Shown: piece by piece, positions 16,198 to 26,304 of the stretch
How positions within the stretch are numbered: position 1 is the stretch's first letter
Layout: each line of letters begins with the position of its first letter
Assembly (NCBI RefSeq): GCF_019968905.1
Contig: NZ_CP079946.1
Span: forward strand, 4,588,001-4,652,000
Origin: Corallococcus sp. EGB
Lineage (GTDB): Bacteria > Myxococcota > Myxococcia > Myxococcales > Myxococcaceae
Direction: 5' to 3'
Length of the DNA stretch: 64,000 bases
Notes under the pieces: generated by a model
What the model saw: only the letters and a program-made list of their open reading frames with translations
Databases searched by the model: none
Told to the model about the DNA's origin: nothing
Position numbers and translations under genes: made by a program

Positions 16198-17199
16198 GTG
16201 GAGACGACGAACGAGCTGACGCAGGACGCGCGCATCCTCAACTTCCTCGCGGAAGGAGGGGAGGGTTTCATCTCCGGCGAGGCGCTTTCCACCCGGCTGG
16301 GGCTGTCGCGCACGGCGGTGTGGAAGCACGTGGAGGCCCTGCGTCTGAAGGGCTACCGCATCGAAGCGGTGCCCGCGAAGGGCTACCGGCTGGTGGGCCG
16401 GCCGGACCGGCTGTCCGCGCTGGAGGTCCACCCGCTGCTCACCACGCGCGCGCTGGGCCGCGTGCTGCACCACCACGACACCATCGGCTCCACCAACGCG
16501 GCGGCCTTCCGGCTGGCCCAGGACGGCGCCGCGCATGGCACGGTGGTGGTGGCCGAGCAGCAGACGGCGGGCAAGGGCCGCCGGGGCCGCGCCTGGGTGT
16601 CGCCGCCGAACCTGAACCTGTACTTCTCCGCCATCCTGCGCCCGGAACTGCCCCCCCAGCGCGCGCCGGAGCTCACGCTGGTGGCCGCCGTGGCCCTGGC
16701 GGAGACGCTGCGCGACGCGGGCGCGGACGCCGCCATCAAGTGGCCCAACGACGTCCAGATTTCAGGCCGCAAGGTGGCCGGCATCCTCACGGAGCTGTCC
16801 GCCGAACCCGAGCGCGTGCACTTCGTCGTCGTGGGCGTGGGCGTGAACCTCAACGCCGGCGAGGAGCACTTCCCCGAGGAGCTGCGCGCCACGGCCACGT
16901 CACTCTCCCTGGCGCTGGGACGGCCGGTGCCCCGCGCGACGTTCACCGCGGCCCTGTGGAACCGGTTGGAGACCTGGCTGGACACGTACCTGGCCACCGG
17001 CTTCGACGCGGTGCGCGCCCGCTGGAAGGCGCTCTCCAGCACCCTGGGCGTGCCGGTCCGGGTGAAGACGGACCGGGGGGACTGGGAGGGGTTCGCGGAG
17101 GACATCGACCCCACGGGCGCCCTGCTGGTGCGCATGGCGGACGGGCGTGTGGAGCGCGTGCTGGCGGGGGACGTGGAGCAGCTGCGTCCCCAGCGCTAG
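16198..17199 (+). CDS. birA: Biotin--[acetyl-CoA-carboxylase] ligase with N-terminal HTH
   Basis: 333 residues, bifunctional BirA size. Residues ~10-65 are the winged HTH (GEALSTRLGLSRTAVWKHVEAL and GYRIEAVPAKGYRL). The catalytic core has GSTNAAAF, the biotinyl-AMP loop GKGRRGRAW, LYFSAILRP, KWPNDVQI, GRKVAGILTE and VGVGVNLN. It activates biotin to biotinyl-5'-AMP and attaches it to the biotin carrier protein; the HTH implies it can also repress biotin genes. Start is GTG at 16198. Directly followed by coaX, so two cofactor genes sit together. Confidence 0.95.
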   Translation: METTNELTQDARILNFLAEGGEGFISGEALSTRLGLSRTAVWKHVEALRLKGYRIEAVPAKGYRLVGRPDRLSALEVHPLLTTRALGRVLHHHDTIGSTNAAAFRLAQDGAAHGTVVVAEQQTAGKGRRGRAWVSPPNLNLYFSAILRPELPPQRAPELTLVAAVALAETLRDAGADAAIKWPNDVQISGRKVAGILTELSAEPERVHFVVVGVGVNLNAGEEHFPEELRATATSLSLALGRPVPRATFTAALWNRLETWLDTYLATGFDAVRARWKALSSTLGVPVRVKTDRGDWEGFAEDIDPTGALLVRMADGRVERVLAGDVEQLRPQR

Positions 17200-17211
17200 A
17201 GTGCGCCCCTG

Positions 17212-17978
<767 letters not shown>

Positions 17979-17982
<4 letters not shown>

Positions 17983-19121
17983 GCACCGCCGCCGACCCCA
18001 GCATTCCGGCCCCGCCCCCAGGCTGCCCCTTCAACGCGGAGTTCCTGCCGCCCAACCTGCGCAAGCACGTGGACCCCAACGCCCCCGTGCCGCTGCGGAT
18101 GATGGCCGCCAAGTCGCTGGTGCCGCTCAACCCGGCGGACATGCTGGGCGCGCTCTACATGCTCACGTTCGACCCGGACGCGGGCGTGCGCGAGACGGCC
18201 GCCAAGACGTCCGCGAACCTGCCGGATCGCATCCTCGGCTCCGCGCTGCGCGACGAGGGCGTGCAGCCGCCCGTGCTGGGCTACTTCCTGGGCCTGTTGA
18301 AGGACAAGGAAGCCTACGCGGAGATGCTCGTCCTCAACTCGGAGACGCCGGACGACGCCGTGTCCAGCGTGGCGGCCACGTGCAGCCCGAAGGTGGCGGA
18401 GATCATCTCCCAGAACCAGCTGCGCCTGCTGCGCAACGAGTCCATCATCCGCAACCTGTGCGCCAACCCCGGCGTCCCGGTGTCGCTGGTGGACGGCGTC
18501 TGTGACTTCGCGGTCCGCAGCGGCCTGGTGCTGGCGGACGTGCCCCAGATGCAGGCCGCCCGCGTGCGCATCTACGGCCCGCAGGCCGCCGCCGCGCCGC
18601 CGGATCCGGGCCCCACCGCGGAGGAGGTGCTCCAGGAGCTGGGCTCGGACGCGCAGGCCGAGGACGCTGCTCCCATGGAGGAGGGCAAGCGCCTGACGCT
18701 CGCGCAGCGGATCATGAAGATGTCCATCGCGGAGAAGATCAAGCTGGGCACGCTGGGCAACAAGGAGGCCCGCTCCGCGCTCATCCGCGACACCAACAAG
18801 CTCGTCTGCGTGGCCGTGATCCGCAGCCCCCGCATCACCGACGGCGAGGTGCTCGCGTGCGCCGCGAACCGCGCCATCAACGAGGACGTGCTGCGCGTCA
18901 TCTACAACAACCGCGAGTGGACGAAGATGCAGAAGGTGAAGCTCGCGCTGGTGAAGAACCCCAAGGTGCCGCTCACCGTCACCATGAAGTTCCTCAACAC
19001 CCTGCGCGACGCGGAGCTCAAGGACCTGTCCCGCGACAAGAACGTGCCCGCCGCCGTGCAGTCCTTCGCCAAGAAGCTGCACGAAAAGAAAACGGCCCCC
19101 AAGAAGGAGGCCGGGAAGTAG
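17979..19121 (+). CDS. Repeat-containing soluble protein coupled to coaX
   Basis: 380 residues, cytosolic. It is all-helical, with a repeating pattern in which short helices are linked by small residues: [55 protein letters not shown] and, in the second half, [33 protein letters not shown]. This resembles leucine-rich-repeat-variant or HEAT-like arrays. A Pro/Ala/Glu linker (~200-225) divides two halves. The Lys-rich end ([16 protein letters not shown]) is disordered. Translation is coupled to coaX. Conserved function not known to me. Confidence 0.7.
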
Positions 19122-19137
19122 CGCGAGGGCTGGAAGT

Positions 19138-19164
19138 GGGGGAGGGCGGTCCGCGCCTTCCCCC
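19138..19164. terminator. Strong hairpin between convergent genes
   Basis: GGGGGAGGGCG (19138-19148) pairs with CGCCTTCCCCC (19154-19164) over 11 bp with one G-T wobble and a 5-base loop. It lies between the stop of the repeat protein gene and the stop of frzS, so it can end transcripts from both sides. No clear T-run. Confidence 0.5.
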
Positions 19165-19174
19165 GGCCGGTGCT

Positions 19175-20941
19175 TCAGGCCGCGGCTTCCTCGTCGGCGT
19201 CGTCGCCCACGGAGGTGCCCGGCTCGTCCAGCAGCTGCTGCGCGATGGCGAGCGCCTTCTTGGTCTTCTCGCGCAGCTTCTCGTCGCCCTTGATGCGCGC
19301 GTAGAGCTTCGTGACGCGCTCCTCGTTGCGCACCGCCGCCTGCTCCAGCTCGGTGATGCGCGCGCGCAGGCCATCCGCCTCCGCGGCCGCCTGGGCGCTC
19401 TGGTTGGAGAGCTCCGCCTGGGCCTGCTCCAGCTGGCCACGCAGGCCTTCCAGCTCGCCCTGCGCCGCCTCCACCTGCGAGCGCAGCCCTTCGGCCTCCT
19501 CGCGCACGGCCTGGAGGTCCGCGTCCTGCTGGGCCACCTGGGCGCGCAGGCTCTCCACCTCGCCCTGGAGCGCCTGGGCCTGGGCCTGGTGCTGATCCAG
19601 CTCCGCCTGGAGCGTGCCCAGCTTCGCGGTGGCGCCGCGCGCCTCCTCCTTCGCCGTGGCCAGCTGCTGATCCACGCGCTTGCGCTCCGTGGTGAGCTGC
19701 TCGGTGCGCGTGGTGAGCGTCTTGATCTGCGCGTCGCGGCGGTTCAGCTCCTCCTCGGAGGTGGAGGCCTTCTGCTCCAGCTCCAGGTGCTGATCCTTCA
19801 GCTCGATGATCTCCTGGTCCTTCTGGTTCAGCTCGGACTTGAGGCGGAGGATCTCCTTGTCGCGCTTGTTGACGGTGTCACGCAGCGCGAAGGTGTCCTT
19901 GTCGTTCTTGCCGGCGGTGGAGCGGGACGCCTCCAGCTCCGTGGCCTTCGCCTGGAGCTCGGACTCCAGCACCTGCACGCGCTCCTCGACCTGCGTCGTC
20001 TCGGCGCGAGAGTCCTCCAGCGCGCTCTGCAGCTCCGCCACCTTCGCGCGCAGGTTGCGCAGCTCCGCCAGGTCCGCGGCGGATGGGCCCGGGGCGGCGG
20101 CCGGCGTCACCGGAGCGGGGCGGGTCGTGGCGGCGGGCGGGGGCACCGCGCGCAGGGGCGTGGGAGCGGGGCGCGTGGGCGGCGGGGTGGGGGCGGCCGC
20201 GGCGGGCTCCGGCTCCACCGGCGGCATGAAGCCGACCACGGTCTTCTCCTCCGGCTCGTCCAGGCTGCCCAGCATGTCCAGCGAGTCGTCGCTCTCGGGG
20301 CCCAGCGAGTCGAGCGCGGAGATCTCCTCCAGGCCGGACGGGGACTCCAGCTCCTCCGGAGGCGCCACCACGGGCTCCTCGGCGCTGCCCGCCACGGGCT
20401 CGGAGGTCATGTCGCCGAAGGCGTCGTCGAGCATGTCCAGGTCTTCCCCGGCCACCGCGGGCTCCTCGCCCGTGTCGACGGCGATCTCCTCGCCGAAGTC
20501 CGTCGCGGGCTCCTCGCCCAGCGAGTCCAGCGTGAGGCTCTCGTCCACGACCTCGTGGCTGACGGGCGGCTCCGGGAAGCCGATGACGCCGCCCACGCGC
20601 TCGATGAGGACGTTCGCGTCCACGGGCTTGGCCACGTACTCGTCCGCGCGCGCCTTCAGCTTGCTGTGCGCCGCGAAGCCGTCCGGGCTGCCGATGATGA
20701 CGATGGGAACCGCCTTGAGCTCGTCATCCTTCTTCAGCTTGCCGCAGATGAGATAGCCGTTCTGTCCCGCGGACAGGTCCACCGCGAGCACCACGAGGTC
20801 GGGGCGCTCACGGCGGATCAGCTCCACGCTGCCCTTGCCGTCGCCCGTCGTCTGCGCGGAGAAGCCCCGGGCCTCCAGGGCCTGCTGCAGGGCGGTGGCG
20901 AGGGTGGCGTCGCTTTCGACGATCAGGATTCGCTTGGACAT
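19175..20941 (-). CDS. frzS: FrzS, pseudo-receiver/coiled-coil social motility protein
   Basis: 588 residues. The N-terminal receiver-like domain (1-~120) is highly characteristic: SKRILIVESDATL, the phospho-acceptor position D55 in VLAVDLSAGQNGYLICGK, and IVIIGSPDGF where the usual switch Thr/Ser is Gly, as expected of the atypical FrzS receiver. An acidic Pro/Glu-rich linker (~125-290) is followed by a long heptad coiled coil (~295-570) and an acidic tail. In M. xanthus FrzS is needed for type IV pilus (S) motility, sits at the leading pole and relocates at reversals. I chose the ATG at 20941, next to the canonical MSK start. Its neighbours are the ECF sigma, aldA and frz genes. Confidence 0.93.
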   Translation of the reverse strand: MSKRILIVESDATLATALQQALEARGFSAQTTGDGKGSVELIRRERPDLVVLAVDLSAGQNGYLICGKLKKDDELKAVPIVIIGSPDGFAAHSKLKARADEYVAKPVDANVLIERVGGVIGFPEPPVSHEVVDESLTLDSLGEEPATDFGEEIAVDTGEEPAVAGEDLDMLDDAFGDMTSEPVAGSAEEPVVAPPEELESPSGLEEISALDSLGPESDDSLDMLGSLDEPEEKTVVGFMPPVEPEPAAAAPTPPPTRPAPTPLRAVPPPAATTRPAPVTPAAAPGPSAADLAELRNLRAKVAELQSALEDSRAETTQVEERVQVLESELQAKATELEASRSTAGKNDKDTFALRDTVNKRDKEILRLKSELNQKDQEIIELKDQHLELEQKASTSEEELNRRDAQIKTLTTRTEQLTTERKRVDQQLATAKEEARGATAKLGTLQAELDQHQAQAQALQGEVESLRAQVAQQDADLQAVREEAEGLRSQVEAAQGELEGLRGQLEQAQAELSNQSAQAAAEADGLRARITELEQAAVRNEERVTKLYARIKGDEKLREKTKKALAIAQQLLDEPGTSVGDDADEEAAA

Positions 20942-21064
20942 GAAGGGACGGCCATCCTGGGAGTACGGCGCGCGGTGTAACACCGCGAGGAACAGACACG
21001 GCGGCGCGCGAGAGTGAAGACGCCGTCGAGGCTATCGGCCATACCTGGGACCGTCAATCTTCAC

Positions 21065-21083
21065 ACCGGGCGCAACGCCCGGT
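21065..21083 (-). terminator. Hairpin downstream of the anti-sigma gene
   Basis: ACCGGGCG (21065-21072) and CGCCCGGT (21076-21083) form a perfect 8-bp stem with a 3-base loop, about 50 bp past the stop of the leftward sigma/anti-sigma pair and ahead of the frzS promoter region. Probably separates the two transcripts. No T-run. Confidence 0.4.
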
Positions 21084-21129
21084 ATTCAGTTGAGCAGGCG
21101 ACCGCCCGAGCCCTCGCTGTCCGAGGGCT

Positions 21130-21981
21130 TCAGGGCTGTAGCGACACGGGCTGCACGCTCACCGCGGGCTTCACCTGCGCGGGGCGCGCGAGACCGTTGG
21201 AGCGGTGCTCCTGATCCCGCAGCATCTGCAGGATGGCGGCGTCATCCAGGTCCGTCACCAGCTCATAGGTGACGTCCTGATCACGCCACGTCACGACGTT
21301 GTACGCCTGGCTCGAGTCCACGGCGACGTTCTCCACCGTGGGGCCCTCGTCCTTGATCACCCGCTGCCCCGTGGCCGGATAGACGAACACGCCGATGTTG
21401 CGCTTGGGTTCGGTGGTGGCGCGAGGCTGCGTCTCGTAGCTGACGTAGACGACCTCCTGGCCGTTGAGCGTGGAGAAGCGCGCGCCCACGGGCCGCGCCT
21501 GCTGCAGGCGGGGCAGGGTGATGCGGTGCTCCACCTTGTCGTTGAACCACGCTTCGATCTGCTCCGGCGTGCCCGCGACGAACTCCAGGGGACGCTGGCG
21601 CGTGTGGCGCTGCACGGCCTCCAGGATGGTGGCCTTCTGCGCCTTGCCGGACTGGTACAGCATCCAGCCGCCGCTCACGGTCACCACCACCAGGGCCAGG
21701 GCCCCGGCGCGCAGCCACTGGTTCACCTGGGCGCGGCGGTGCTCGCGGTGCAGGCCGGACTGGATGCCCGCGCGCAGCGACGCCGGCGCGCGCGTGCCCT
21801 GGGTGGAGACAGCGTGCTTCGCCGCGCGGCGAAGCGTCTGACGCAGCTGCATCTCCTCGTCCACCCGCGCGACACAGGCGGCGCAACCTTCGAGATGCGA
21901 TTCCACGTCGTGGCGTTCCTCGGGCTGGAATTCGCCGTCGAGGTACGGATACAGCAACCGCTCGAGTTCCTGGCAGGTCAT
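21130..21981 (-). CDS. Membrane-bound zinc-finger anti-sigma factor
   Basis: 283 residues. The N-terminus is a ZAS domain: MTCQELERLLYPYLDGEF and the zinc motif H-x3-C-x2-C in SHLEGCAAC near residues 28-36. A single membrane helix lies at about 91-108 (LRAGALALVVVTVSGGWMLY). The extracytoplasmic part has a folded domain (RPLEFVAGTPEQIEAWFNDKV, VYVSYETQP, YNVVTWRDQDVTYELVTDLD), a pattern shared by many zf-HC2 proteins. It follows the ECF sigma gene and is very likely its regulator: it would hold the sigma factor until an envelope signal releases it. Confidence 0.88.
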   Translation of the reverse strand: MTCQELERLLYPYLDGEFQPEERHDVESHLEGCAACVARVDEEMQLRQTLRRAAKHAVSTQGTRAPASLRAGIQSGLHREHRRAQVNQWLRAGALALVVVTVSGGWMLYQSGKAQKATILEAVQRHTRQRPLEFVAGTPEQIEAWFNDKVEHRITLPRLQQARPVGARFSTLNGQEVVYVSYETQPRATTEPKRNIGVFVYPATGQRVIKDEGPTVENVAVDSSQAYNVVTWRDQDVTYELVTDLDDAAILQMLRDQEHRSNGLARPAQVKPAVSVQPVSLQP

Positions 21982-22033
21982 GGGCGCTCGATGAGGTGGT
22001 CCGGAGGGAGTGCGACGCCCCTCCAACCTCTTT

Positions 22034-22678
22034 CTAGCCTGCCTTCTTCCTACGACGGTACTCTTCCAGGTCCGCCGGAACCTGCACCGGCTCCCCGTCA
22101 TGCCGGAAGACGCCCTGACCTTCCGCGTACTCGCGCAGCGTCTTCTGCAGCAGCTTGCGGCCGCGGAACAGGCGGCTCATCACCGTGCCCACGGGGCACT
22201 CCAGGATCTCCGCGATCTCCTTGTAGGAGAACTCCTGGAGGTCCGCCAGGATGACCACCAGCCGGAAGTCGATGGGCAGCGAGTCGATGGCCCGCAGCAC
22301 GTCGTCCGACAGGAGCCGGTCGAAGAAGTACTGCTCCGGGTTGGCCGCGAAGTCCGTCGCGTCCCGGCTCACGAAGCGCTCATGCACCGCCTCGCGCTCC
22401 ACGCCCTCCACCACCGTGCGCTCCTTCACCTTGCGGCGGTAGCGGTTGATGAAGGTGTTCGTGAGGATCTTGAAGAGCCAGGCCTTGATGTTGGTCCCGC
22501 GCTCGAACTTGTCGAAGAAGCGGTAGGCCCGCATGCAGGTGTCCTGCACCAGGTCCTCGGCGTCGCGCTCGTTCTTGGTCAACCGGAGGGCCGCCGAATA
22601 GAGCGGATCCAGGTGCGCCAGCGCCAGCTCTTCGAATTCCTGCTTCGTCCGGTTGGGTTGCCTGAAGTCCAGCATCAT
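22034..22678 (-). CDS. rpoE1: ECF RNA polymerase sigma factor (RpoE1-like)
   Basis: 214 residues. Region 2: [51 protein letters not shown] in outline, with the -10 recognition helix. Region 4: [44 protein letters not shown]. Domain order and size are those of the extracytoplasmic-function family. M. xanthus RpoE1, reported to influence motility, is encoded near frzS/aldA; the same neighbourhood here supports orthology, but the name rests on context and similarity from memory. Followed by the anti-sigma gene (52 bp gap). Confidence 0.85.
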   Translation of the reverse strand: MMLDFRQPNRTKQEFEELALAHLDPLYSAALRLTKNERDAEDLVQDTCMRAYRFFDKFERGTNIKAWLFKILTNTFINRYRRKVKERTVVEGVEREAVHERFVSRDATDFAANPEQYFFDRLLSDDVLRAIDSLPIDFRLVVILADLQEFSYKEIAEILECPVGTVMSRLFRGRKLLQKTLREYAEGQGVFRHDGEPVQVPADLEEYRRRKKAG

Positions 22679-22888
22679 GCTCCCGCCTTCCAGGGGCCCG
22701 AAATGATTGGGGAATGCGTCGCCTGTCTAACGGTCAATCTATGCACCGGAGCAGACGGGTCAACAACGCTTTCCCCTGCCACGCCGCCCGCATGCCCGCT
22801 TCTGGGGTGCGGAGACGCTCGACAGGATCATTTATTCCACAGGATGGGAACCGGAGGGGACATCCGTCCCAGGGGCCGGTGCCGACAA

Positions 22889-22911
22889 CCGGCCAGCACG
22901 AGGCTGGCCGG
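22889..22911 (-). terminator. Terminator hairpin after aldA
   Basis: CCGGCCAGC (22889-22897) and GCTGGCCGG (22903-22911) form a perfect 9-bp stem with a 5-base loop, 24 bp beyond the aldA stop on the minus strand. It would end the aldA message before the sigma-factor promoter region. Confidence 0.55.
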
Positions 22912-22934
22912 CTGAAGGGGAGGCAGGCGCTGCG

Positions 22935-24062
22935 TTACTTCTTGCCGCCGAGTGCATCCATCAGGGGCACGTAGTCGTACCCCATGTCCTTGGCGACGGC
23001 CTCGTAGGTGATGTGGCCGTTGTAGGTGTTGATAGCGCGCTGGAGGGCGCGGTCGCCCTTGATGGCCTCCACCAGGCCCAGGTCCGCGATCTTCCGCGAG
23101 TAGGGGCGGGTGGTGTTGGTGAGCGCGAAGGTGGACGTCTGCGGCACCGCGCCGGGCATGTTCGCCACGCAGTAGTGGACGACGTCGCTCACGGTGAAGG
23201 TGGGGTTGTCGTGCGTGGTGGGCTTGCAGGTCTCGATGCAGCCGCCCTGGTCCACCGCCACGTCGACGACGACGGAGCCGGGCTCCATCTCGCCGATGAG
23301 CTCGCGCGACACCAGCTTGGGGGCCTTGCCGCCGGGGATGAGCACCGCGCCGACGACGAGGTCCGACTCGCGCACGGTGCGCGCGATGGACTCCGTGTCC
23401 GAGGCCAGCGTCTGCGCGCGGCCGAGGAACACGTCGTCCAGGTAGGTGAGGCGCTCCAGGTTCACGTCCAGGATGGTCACTTCCGCGCCCATGCCAACGG
23501 CGACCTTGGCGGCGCACAGGCCCACCACGCCACCGCCGATGACGGCCACGCGGCCGCGGCGCACGCCGGGCACGCCGCCCAGCAGGATGCCCTTGCCACC
23601 GTGGGCCTTCTCCAGGCACGCGGCGCCCACCTGGATGGCCATCTTGCCGGCCACCTCGGACATGGGCTTGAGCAGCGGGAGGCTGCCGTCGTCCAGCTGG
23701 AGCGTCTCGTAGGCGACCGCGGTCACCTTCTTCTTGATGAGCGTCTTGGTGAGCTCCGGATCCACGCCGGCCAGGTGGAAGTACGTGTAGACGATCTGCC
23801 CCGGCTGCATGCGCTCGTACTCGGGCGCGATGGGCTCCTTCACCTTGACGACCATCTCCGCGCGCTTCCACACCTCATCCGCGCTGGAGATGATCTGCGC
23901 GCCGACGCGCTGGTACTCCGAATCCGGGATGCCGGAGCCGACGCCAGCGTTCGTCTCGACCAGCACCGTGTGGCCCGCGCTGGTGAGCGCGCGCACACCC
24001 GCAGGCACCATGCCGACACGGTACTCACGGGTTTTGATCTCCTTGGGAACTCCGACGATCAC
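22935..24062 (-). CDS. ald: Alanine dehydrogenase
   Basis: 375 residues, the family length. The start [17 protein letters not shown], the catalytic region [23 protein letters not shown] and the NAD-binding [23 protein letters not shown] are all typical of Ald. It interconverts L-alanine and pyruvate + NH4+ with NAD+. In M. xanthus the aldA gene lies by the same sigma factor and affects development, which fits its position here. Divergent from the radical SAM gene. Confidence 0.95.
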   Translation of the reverse strand: MIVGVPKEIKTREYRVGMVPAGVRALTSAGHTVLVETNAGVGSGIPDSEYQRVGAQIISSADEVWKRAEMVVKVKEPIAPEYERMQPGQIVYTYFHLAGVDPELTKTLIKKKVTAVAYETLQLDDGSLPLLKPMSEVAGKMAIQVGAACLEKAHGGKGILLGGVPGVRRGRVAVIGGGVVGLCAAKVAVGMGAEVTILDVNLERLTYLDDVFLGRAQTLASDTESIARTVRESDLVVGAVLIPGGKAPKLVSRELIGEMEPGSVVVDVAVDQGGCIETCKPTTHDNPTFTVSDVVHYCVANMPGAVPQTSTFALTNTTRPYSRKIADLGLVEAIKGDRALQRAINTYNGHITYEAVAKDMGYDYVPLMDALGGKK

Positions 24063-24243
24063 GACTGCCTCCGACGAATGGGGGACTGCCTGGAAAGCGT
24101 GGCGGACCCATAGACCAGCGCATGGGCGCTTTCAAGGCGCGCCCCGGCTCCGCGACGTGCCGGCCGTGATGGGCCTCATTCATCCATCCACATGACGCGA
24201 GGCGTTGGACGCATGACGGCCGACCCGTGTTAGTTAACGGCGC

Positions 24244-25554
24244 ATGACGCACGCGCCGAAGCTGCTCTTCGCGGACCCCAAGGGCCGGGTCATGGAGCAT
24301 CCCTACCTCATCGCCACGCTGCGAAGCGGCGAGGAGCTGGTGCCCCCGCAGGACAAGCCCATTGCCCTGCCAGCGGCCGGCCGCCTGGTGCACCTGCCTG
24401 GACGGCTGCCCGTGGGGCTCAACCCGGACACGGGCGAGCTGGAGCTGGTCCGCGAGATGAAGGTGGGCGGCAAGACCTTCGTGCCCAATGCCGTCGGCGC
24501 GCTCCTGCCCCCCGGCTACACGCGCACGTTCCTCCCCGGCGAGGTGAAGGGCAGCGGGCCGGTGCTGCCGCAGTGGGCGTACACGGCGGCGGCGTGGGGA
24601 GAGAAGGGGCCGCTCGCGTGGGCCATCCACACCGACCGTCGCTCGCACTGGGAGCCGGAGTCGTACTCCACGCCGGAGCTGAAGGGCCTGGTGAAGGCGC
24701 ACATGGAGCGCTTCCCGGACAGCCGCGTGCTCAAGCAGCTGAAGACGTGCGCGCTCTTGTACCGGTGCTTCACGTCGCAGAACATCTTCTACGCACGCGA
24801 CGAGGGCGCCATCCCCGCGTCGGTGATGTGCAACGCGCGCTGCGTCGGCTGCATCTCGGATCAGCCCGCGGATGGCCCGCCCGCCTCGCACGAGCGCATG
24901 GATGACGGCCCCTCCGCGGAGGAGATGGCGGCCATCGGCCTGTACCACCTGGAGAACGCGCCGGGCCGCACCATGGTGAGCTTCGGCCAGGGGTGCGAGG
25001 GCGAGCCGCTCACGCGCTGGAAGTTCATCGCGGAGTCCATCCGCCTGATGCGCGCGAAGACGGCCAAGGGCTCCATCAACATCAACACCAACGCCAGCCT
25101 CACGCACGGGCTCGCGGCCCTGCTGGACGCGGGGCTGGACGCCGTGCGCGTGTCGCTCAACTCCGCGTCGAAGGGGCTCTACGAGGCCTACTACAAGCCG
25201 GTGAAGTACGGCTGGGAGGACGTGGAGGCGTCCATCGCGCTGGCTCGCGAGCGGGGCGCGTACCTGGCGCTCAACCTGCTCCTGTTCCCCGGCGTCACCG
25301 ACCGCGAGGGCGAGGTGCAGGCGCTGGAGAACCTGGTGCGCAGGTACCGCGTGGATCAGGTGCAGACGCGCTCGCTGTGCATTGATCCGCTCCAGTACCT
25401 GGAGGTCGCGCGCGGAGTGGGCGCGGGCGGTGAGCCGGTGGGGATCCGCGCGCTGCTCCAGCGGCTGAAGGCGGCGCGGCCGGGGCTGATCATCGGCAAC
25501 TTCGCGCGCGGCCTGGATGAGCGGGAGAACGCCGCGGGCGTGCTGGAGGTTTGA
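24244..25554 (+). CDS. Radical SAM enzyme
   Basis: 436 residues. The 4Fe-4S motif is C196-x3-C200-x2-C203 (CNARCVGC), unusually far in: about 190 residues form an N-terminal domain (MEHPYLIATLRSG..., GKTFVPNAVGALLPPGY). The core keeps FGQGCEGEPL as the SAM GGE-like element, and SININTNASLTHGLAALLDAGLDAVRVSLNSA, typical of the radical SAM barrel. No C-terminal SPASM Cys set is visible. Substrate not known. Between aldA and frz genes, reading away from aldA, so maybe a metabolic neighbour rather than a Frz part. Confidence 0.88.
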   Translation: MTHAPKLLFADPKGRVMEHPYLIATLRSGEELVPPQDKPIALPAAGRLVHLPGRLPVGLNPDTGELELVREMKVGGKTFVPNAVGALLPPGYTRTFLPGEVKGSGPVLPQWAYTAAAWGEKGPLAWAIHTDRRSHWEPESYSTPELKGLVKAHMERFPDSRVLKQLKTCALLYRCFTSQNIFYARDEGAIPASVMCNARCVGCISDQPADGPPASHERMDDGPSAEEMAAIGLYHLENAPGRTMVSFGQGCEGEPLTRWKFIAESIRLMRAKTAKGSININTNASLTHGLAALLDAGLDAVRVSLNSASKGLYEAYYKPVKYGWEDVEASIALARERGAYLALNLLLFPGVTDREGEVQALENLVRRYRVDQVQTRSLCIDPLQYLEVARGVGAGGEPVGIRALLQRLKAARPGLIIGNFARGLDERENAAGVLEV

Positions 25555-25586
25555 CCCTCCGGGAGGTAAGGGCTACGCAGGGCGGC

Positions 25587-26285
25587 ATGTCCGCCTCCTC
25601 CCGTTCCGCGTTCCGCCTCGCCGTCTTCTGTCTCTCCTCCGGTGCCGTCCTCGGTGCGTGCAGCAAGGCACCCGAGGAGCCGAAGTTCGACCACGGCATG
25701 AAGAAGCCGCTCGTGCGCAAGCTGCGCGAAGACCTGGCGGAGACGCCGTGCGACAAGGCGAAGGCGCAGCAGCTGGCGCAGCTGCTGCTGGACACCGGTG
25801 ACACCCAGGGCCTGGCCCGCGCGACGGACACGTTCACGGAGAGGTGCGGCCCGAACATCGTCCTGCTCCAGCTGGCGTACACGGCGCACGCGCGCGCCGG
25901 TGAGAAGGAGCAGGCGCTGAAGGCCGCCACCGGGCTGGTGACGGCGCAGCCTGAAAACGCGAGCTACCACGTGTGGCGCGGCCTCTCGCTGGAGGCCCTG
26001 GCGCGCACGGAGGAGGCCGCGGCGGACTACCAGAAGGCCTTCGACCTGCAGCCCGGCCAGCGCCCCATCCTCAATGCGCTGGTGAAGTCCTACGACGCGC
26101 TGGGCAAGCCCTGCGAGGCATTGGCCGCGTACCAGCGCTTCGTGGAGAACGCGAAGCCCTCCGAGGCGAAGTCCGCGGAAGTGCAGTCGCAGCTGCGGGA
26201 GCGCGCGAGCAGGACGAGCTGCCCGGCGCAGGAGACCGCGCCGTCCGATGCGGGCGCGAAGCCGGAGGCGGCCGCGAAGCCCTGA
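25587..26285 (+). CDS. TPR lipoprotein
   Basis: 232 residues. Lipobox AVLGAC with Cys near residue 24 (MSASSRSAFRLAVFCLSSGAVLGAC), then TPR units: GPNIVLLQLAYTAHARAGEKEQALKAA, NASYHVWRGLSLEALARTEEAAADYQKAF and ILNALVKSYDALGKPCEALAAYQRF. The end is Ala/Pro/Lys-rich and disordered. Starts 32 bases after the radical SAM gene stop and ends 20 bases from the frzZ stop. Probably an outer-membrane-attached scaffold; the link to motility is only by position. Confidence 0.82.
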   Translation: MSASSRSAFRLAVFCLSSGAVLGACSKAPEEPKFDHGMKKPLVRKLREDLAETPCDKAKAQQLAQLLLDTGDTQGLARATDTFTERCGPNIVLLQLAYTAHARAGEKEQALKAATGLVTAQPENASYHVWRGLSLEALARTEEAAADYQKAFDLQPGQRPILNALVKSYDALGKPCEALAAYQRFVENAKPSEAKSAEVQSQLRERASRTSCPAQETAPSDAGAKPEAAAKP

Positions 26286-26304
26286 GGGGGCCCGGGCGGG
26301 GCGG

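Noticed and set aside
18857-20980. Long forward frame over frzS
   Set aside because: Arg/Gly/Leu/His-rich shadow; the minus frame encodes a clear receiver and coiled coil.
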